A stretch of 64,000 nucleotides of DNA from assembly GCA_016722045.1 (NCBI GenBank), contig JADKGY010000001.1:806001-870000 (forward strand). The letters are read 5' to 3'. The stretch comes from Candidatus Opimibacter skivensis (GTDB taxonomy: Bacteria; Bacteroidota; Bacteroidia; Chitinophagales; Saprospiraceae). Positions 60,859 through 64,000 of the stretch are shown one piece after another. The translations under genes were made by a program, and so were the position numbers. Position 1 is the first letter of the stretch, and every line of letters begins with the position of its first letter. The notes under the pieces are model-generated. The model searched no databases. It was not told the origin of the DNA and worked only from the letters and a program-made list of their open reading frames with translations.

Positions 60859-63312
60859 ATGAGAATTAATTTACCTGTTTCCGTTCTGCTATTACTATTG
60901 GTTTCACTTACCTCCGGGATTTTGGCACAACCTGCGAATGATGATTGCGCTGCAGCCTTCAATGTAGCGTATTCAACAAGTGAGCAAACTGTTGTATTGA
61001 CCGATGGAGATTCGAGAGGAGCTACGGCTTCAACGACTCCATTAATTGGTGCATGTTCAGGTTCATTCTTTACTGATGACACCTGGTATACATTCACTAC
61101 TCCTGCTGCATTACCTAATGGGTATGTAGTGATCCGTGGTTATTTTGGCGACAGACCTGCTACGGACATTCCGGCTATTGGCATGGCCTTGTATTCCAGT
61201 TGCGGTGCTGCTGAAACTGCGATACAATGTTTTTCTTCCAACGTTGGAGGTATTGATCGAATGGAGATTCCGGCGGTATGTCTTATACCAAATCACACCT
61301 ATGCACTTCGGGCCTGGTCGACAGGAAATACTACGGCGACCGAAGGGACATTCAGAATTGGAGTTTACACCAAACTATTTGCAACTGATCATATTCTTTG
61401 GGCAGACCGGTTTGATTCAAATCCGTTTGACCGGGGCTGGACCACTTTTGGTATTTGTGCTATCGAACAGGATTCAAGTAAGAACGCAGTATGGGACTAT
61501 CTTCCGAATGGTTCCATTCAGCCTGGTGCATTCACTCCGGCAACGACCATTATATCTGAAAGCTTTTGCAATGGAGCGATAGGTGTCAATTCAGATTTCA
61601 ATGACAGTAAAGGCGATGCAGCTACTGTAGGAACAGGTGCTGTTCCTACTGCACTTAATGCCACAGGATCACAATCCAATCCCGCTACTTATGTGGTACA
61701 GACACCTGCACTTTTCACAGGAGACTGGAATGTGTCCGGAATTTCTGTTGTATTTGATCAGGCGTTTCGAAGTCTGAATAGTACGTACTCTCTTTCATTC
61801 AGAAATAAAAATACAGGCGAAGCAGGCTGGAGTGATTGGGTGGACTTTCCACTCAATCTGGATGATGTGGTCAATGCTGATCCGACATTCAATTCGGTTC
61901 GGCAGGTACTACCACATGCGACTGACAAAGATTCTGTTCAAATCAAGATTACGTATTTAGCCCATTATTATTTCTGGGTGATCGATGATTTTAAAATCAT
62001 TGAAACTGAGTGTACGAATACCCGTGTACAAAGTAATTTTTTTGCTATTGCTCCATTTGCAAAAATTCCGGCTGATCAGGTGTATCCATTTGCTGCTCTT
62101 TCAGATATCTATAATGCCGGTTCTTGCACACAGACGAATGTGTCCCTCAATCTTACTGTAAAAAATGCAACTACGAATGAAGTTGTGTATGACAAAAATC
62201 TCAGTTATGGAGCAGTAGAATCTGATTCACTGGCGCAAAACAAACTATTTCCTTCGTTAATAAATCTGCCAAAAAAAGTAGCGGATTATCTCGGCACATA
62301 TCATTTGACACAAGACTTAGTGGACTATGATCCGTCGGACAATATGATTTCATTTCCATTTTCTGTAGGTGGTGACACTTTTGCACTGGAAACCGGATTT
62401 ACGAGATCAGTCGCAGTGAACAATGCTTTGTATACTGCAGGCGCTCCTCTCTCTTATGTCTACGGAAATATTTTTATGCCTGTAGTTGATGCACAGCTTG
62501 ATCACATCTCATGGGGTGTAAGTAATGCCACTGCTATGGCCGGAAAGACGGTTAGCATTTATCTTATCGAATGGACAGATACAAATGGTGATCAAATAGC
62601 TGAAAGTGGGGAAAGAACTTTTATAGGGCTTAAAGACTACACGTTCACTGGTGCTGAAGGAGATAATGTGATCATTGACACGGAGCTTGAAAACTTTGAA
62701 GATCCTCAGGCTCCTGTGGTCATGAAGGGTGGAAGGATATATATGACCGTGGTAGAGTATGTTGCCTCACTTTCTACTGATCCGCAATTTTTTCTTCTCG
62801 CCAGCGATGATCATAATTATAGTGCACAGGAGTTGGCCATGGATTCAGCTGTTGCACACGGCCTGGCACCTCGACCATTATATTTCACTGTTTTGGGATT
62901 TTCGCCCGATGGAAATATAGCCAACATAGACTATGAAGTCAAAGAACTAAATGTAAATGACTCAAGGATCTTTTTTGGCAATAGCATTGTGCCTGTAATC
63001 CGTATCGTCACCGTACATCAGGACACTACAAATACAAAAGATGAATTGCCAATTACGAATTTGATATCTGTCTATCCTAATCCGTCTTCAGATTGGCTCC
63101 AGGTAAAAATGGAATTTAAAAAACCATATCGGGATGTTCAACTGAGACTGCTGAATACTATCGGGCAAACTGTATTCACAAAAACATTATCGACAACATT
63201 GACTAATCACATTGAACCAATCAATGTAAGTGGACTTGCTGTTGGTAACTACATGTTACAGATTGAGACTGTGGATGGACAGCGATCGCTTCCGGTGATT
63301 GTGGTGAGATAA
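60859..63312 (+). CDS. Large secreted protein with T9SS sorting domain, array copy 2
   Basis: 817 residues, signal peptide MRINLPVSVLLLLLVSLTSGILAQ. It aligns with copy 1 over its whole length: PANDDCAAAFNVAYSTSE, TDDTWYTFTTP, AIGMALYSSCGA, TGNTTATEGTFRIGVY, YYFWVIDDFKIIETEC, FAIAPFAKIPADQVYPFAALSDIYNAGSC, and the T9SS end (LISVYPNPSSDWLQVKMEF ... NVSGLAVGNYMLQIETVDGQRSLPVIVVR). The last ~230 residues are the most conserved, the N-terminal third the least. Preceded by a terminator and its own -7 box. Role unknown. Confidence 0.9.
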   Translation: MRINLPVSVLLLLLVSLTSGILAQPANDDCAAAFNVAYSTSEQTVVLTDGDSRGATASTTPLIGACSGSFFTDDTWYTFTTPAALPNGYVVIRGYFGDRPATDIPAIGMALYSSCGAAETAIQCFSSNVGGIDRMEIPAVCLIPNHTYALRAWSTGNTTATEGTFRIGVYTKLFATDHILWADRFDSNPFDRGWTTFGICAIEQDSSKNAVWDYLPNGSIQPGAFTPATTIISESFCNGAIGVNSDFNDSKGDAATVGTGAVPTALNATGSQSNPATYVVQTPALFTGDWNVSGISVVFDQAFRSLNSTYSLSFRNKNTGEAGWSDWVDFPLNLDDVVNADPTFNSVRQVLPHATDKDSVQIKITYLAHYYFWVIDDFKIIETECTNTRVQSNFFAIAPFAKIPADQVYPFAALSDIYNAGSCTQTNVSLNLTVKNATTNEVVYDKNLSYGAVESDSLAQNKLFPSLINLPKKVADYLGTYHLTQDLVDYDPSDNMISFPFSVGGDTFALETGFTRSVAVNNALYTAGAPLSYVYGNIFMPVVDAQLDHISWGVSNATAMAGKTVSIYLIEWTDTNGDQIAESGERTFIGLKDYTFTGAEGDNVIIDTELENFEDPQAPVVMKGGRIYMTVVEYVASLSTDPQFFLLASDDHNYSAQELAMDSAVAHGLAPRPLYFTVLGFSPDGNIANIDYEVKELNVNDSRIFFGNSIVPVIRIVTVHQDTTNTKDELPITNLISVYPNPSSDWLQVKMEFKKPYRDVQLRLLNTIGQTVFTKTLSTTLTNHIEPINVSGLAVGNYMLQIETVDGQRSLPVIVVR

Positions 63313-63323
63313 AACTCTAATTT

Positions 63324-63373
63324 TTTTTTTAGAAGTACGGACAGGTCGCGACCTGTCCGTACTTCTAAAAAAA
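63324..63373. repeat. Perfect 50-bp palindrome after array copy 2
   Basis: Two arms of 25 nt meet with no loop at 63348/63349; the centre is AGAAGTACGGACAGGTCG then CGACCTGTCCGTACTTCT, flanked by T7 on the left and A7 on the right. CTAA/TTAG extends it beyond. No T run follows in the sense direction, so it is not a normal terminator. Confidence 0.9.
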
Positions 63374-63487
63374 TTAGTGCCCTTAATCAATGTCTTCTAC
63401 TTAACAAAAATTCATTTTGCTTTAATCCTCTTGTTATTTTCGTTATATTCAATCTTCTTTTTAAGACCAGTATTTAGTTTGAATTTG

Positions 63488-64000
63488 ATGAAAAGTCTTC
63501 TACGCATCTTTGGATTACTATTACCATTTCATTTTTGGGCATGGAGTTTATCTGCGCAGCCTGCTAATGATGATTGTGGGGGAGCATACGATGTGGTTGT
63601 TTCAGATTTTGAAGAAAATGTGATCCTGACTGCCGGTGATACCAGAGGTGCGACAGCCTCTTCCATACCTGATCAGGTGTGCTCCAACCTTTTCTATACG
63701 GATGATATCTTTTTCAAATTCAGGACCGGTTCTGTTGTTCCGCTTGAGGGTCTTTTCATAAAAGCATTTTTTGATCAGGCCAATCATCCTTCAGACGTGC
63801 CTGCAATCGGTATGGCTTTATACGAAAGCTGTGATTCAATTCAATCCCCCATACTTTGTTTTAATTCAAATGATCCAGCAGACAACCATTTTGATATATC
63901 AGGTTTTTGCCTGCTGACTAATCACACCTATTTTATCCGTGTTTGGTCCATGGGTGATGATTCTACTACTGAAGGAACGCTCCGCATGGGCATCTATTTA
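63488..64000 (+). CDS. Large secreted protein, array copy 3, 3' end cut by window edge
   Basis: 171 codons are open to the window end. It starts MKSLLRIFGLLLPFHFWAWS and continues LSAQPANDDCGGAYDVVVSD, the same signal and first domain as copies 1 and 2, then TDDIFFKF, IGMALYESC and HTYFIRVWSMGDDSTTEGTLRMGIYL. The N-terminus is closer to copy 1 (GDTRGATAS, YTDDIFFKF) than to copy 2. A 175-nt gap with the 50-bp palindrome precedes it. It presumably also ends in a T9SS domain, but that part is not in the window. Confidence 0.9.
   Translation, partial: MKSLLRIFGLLLPFHFWAWSLSAQPANDDCGGAYDVVVSDFEENVILTAGDTRGATASSIPDQVCSNLFYTDDIFFKFRTGSVVPLEGLFIKAFFDQANHPSDVPAIGMALYESCDSIQSPILCFNSNDPADNHFDISGFCLLTNHTYFIRVWSMGDDSTTEGTLRMGIYL

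Noticed and set aside
61136..61582. 148-codon plus-strand frame in another phase inside array copy 2
   Set aside because: Out-of-frame shadow; the parent frame is supported by its paralog.
63324..63373. Intrinsic terminator of array copy 2
   Set aside because: The palindrome is followed by A's, not T's, on the sense strand.

Overview
The window is chromosomal DNA of a Bacteroidota bacterium, most likely of the Saprospirales/Chitinophagales side of the phylum (the exact family is an inference). The signs are: promoters of the TAnnTTTG type with almost no Shine-Dalgarno sequences; a short RpoD-like primary sigma factor; FecI/FecR and STN-domain TonB receptor regulation; DUF4249 and DUF4252 families; a BlaI/BlaR1 (M56)-TonB_C pair; and several large secreted proteins ending in type IX secretion (T9SS) sorting domains. 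Lipid A/LPS core genes (WaaA, HldE kinase domain, LpxH-like) show a Gram-negative envelope. No rRNA, CRISPR array, prophage, transposase or plasmid gene was seen.

Layout. 1-8.4 kb: the end of an ECF sigma operon with a membrane protein and a DUF4252 protein, the primary sigma factor, a START-like protein, a ferredoxin-NADP reductase, a FecI/FecR pair, a lipoprotein, tRNA-His and folC. 8.5-16 kb: an M28 lipoprotein peptidase, a double UspA protein, and two T9SS cargo proteins, one a five-CxxCH cytochrome and one an FG-GAP/ASPIC protein. 16-25 kb: a methyltransferase, a fused E1 alpha/beta 2-oxoacid dehydrogenase, a FISUMP protein, the IscA/cysteine desulfurase Fe-S pair, and a methylmalonyl-CoA mutase small-subunit-like gene separated from the MeaB GTPase by a 465-nt, hairpin-rich, gene-free stretch. 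25-36 kb: an M23 peptidase, peroxiredoxin, sulfurtransferase, CorA, a polyamine-type pair (PLP decarboxylase + deoxyhypusine synthase family), TrpG/PabA, tRNA-Gly, LpxH-like, tRNA-Leu, rpsU and an M48 protease. 36-45 kb: PBP1A, a duplicated-domain secreted protein, the BlaI/BlaR1 pair, a methyltransferase and a Crp-family regulator. 45-58 kb: a TonB receptor with its DUF4249 lipoprotein, CCA transferase, DusB, and two divergent envelope-polysaccharide clusters (SLBB export protein + UDP-sugar decarboxylase against an OMP-like gene + WaaA + HldE kinase). 58-64 kb: a tandem array of three giant paralogous T9SS cargo genes, the last cut by the window edge.

How it works together. Most genes are housekeeping or envelope functions in short operons. 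Regulatory information is dense. About a dozen TAnnTTTG boxes lie in front of genes or tRNAs, and a BlaI operator is built around one of them. Several intergenic gaps hold short stuttering word repeats or long perfect palindromes. The least ordinary items are the BlaR1-like sensor that ends in a T9SS-type domain, the decarboxylase/deoxyhypusine-synthase pair, the structured MutA-MeaB gap, and the T9SS paralog array. I found no complete defence system or secondary-metabolite cluster.
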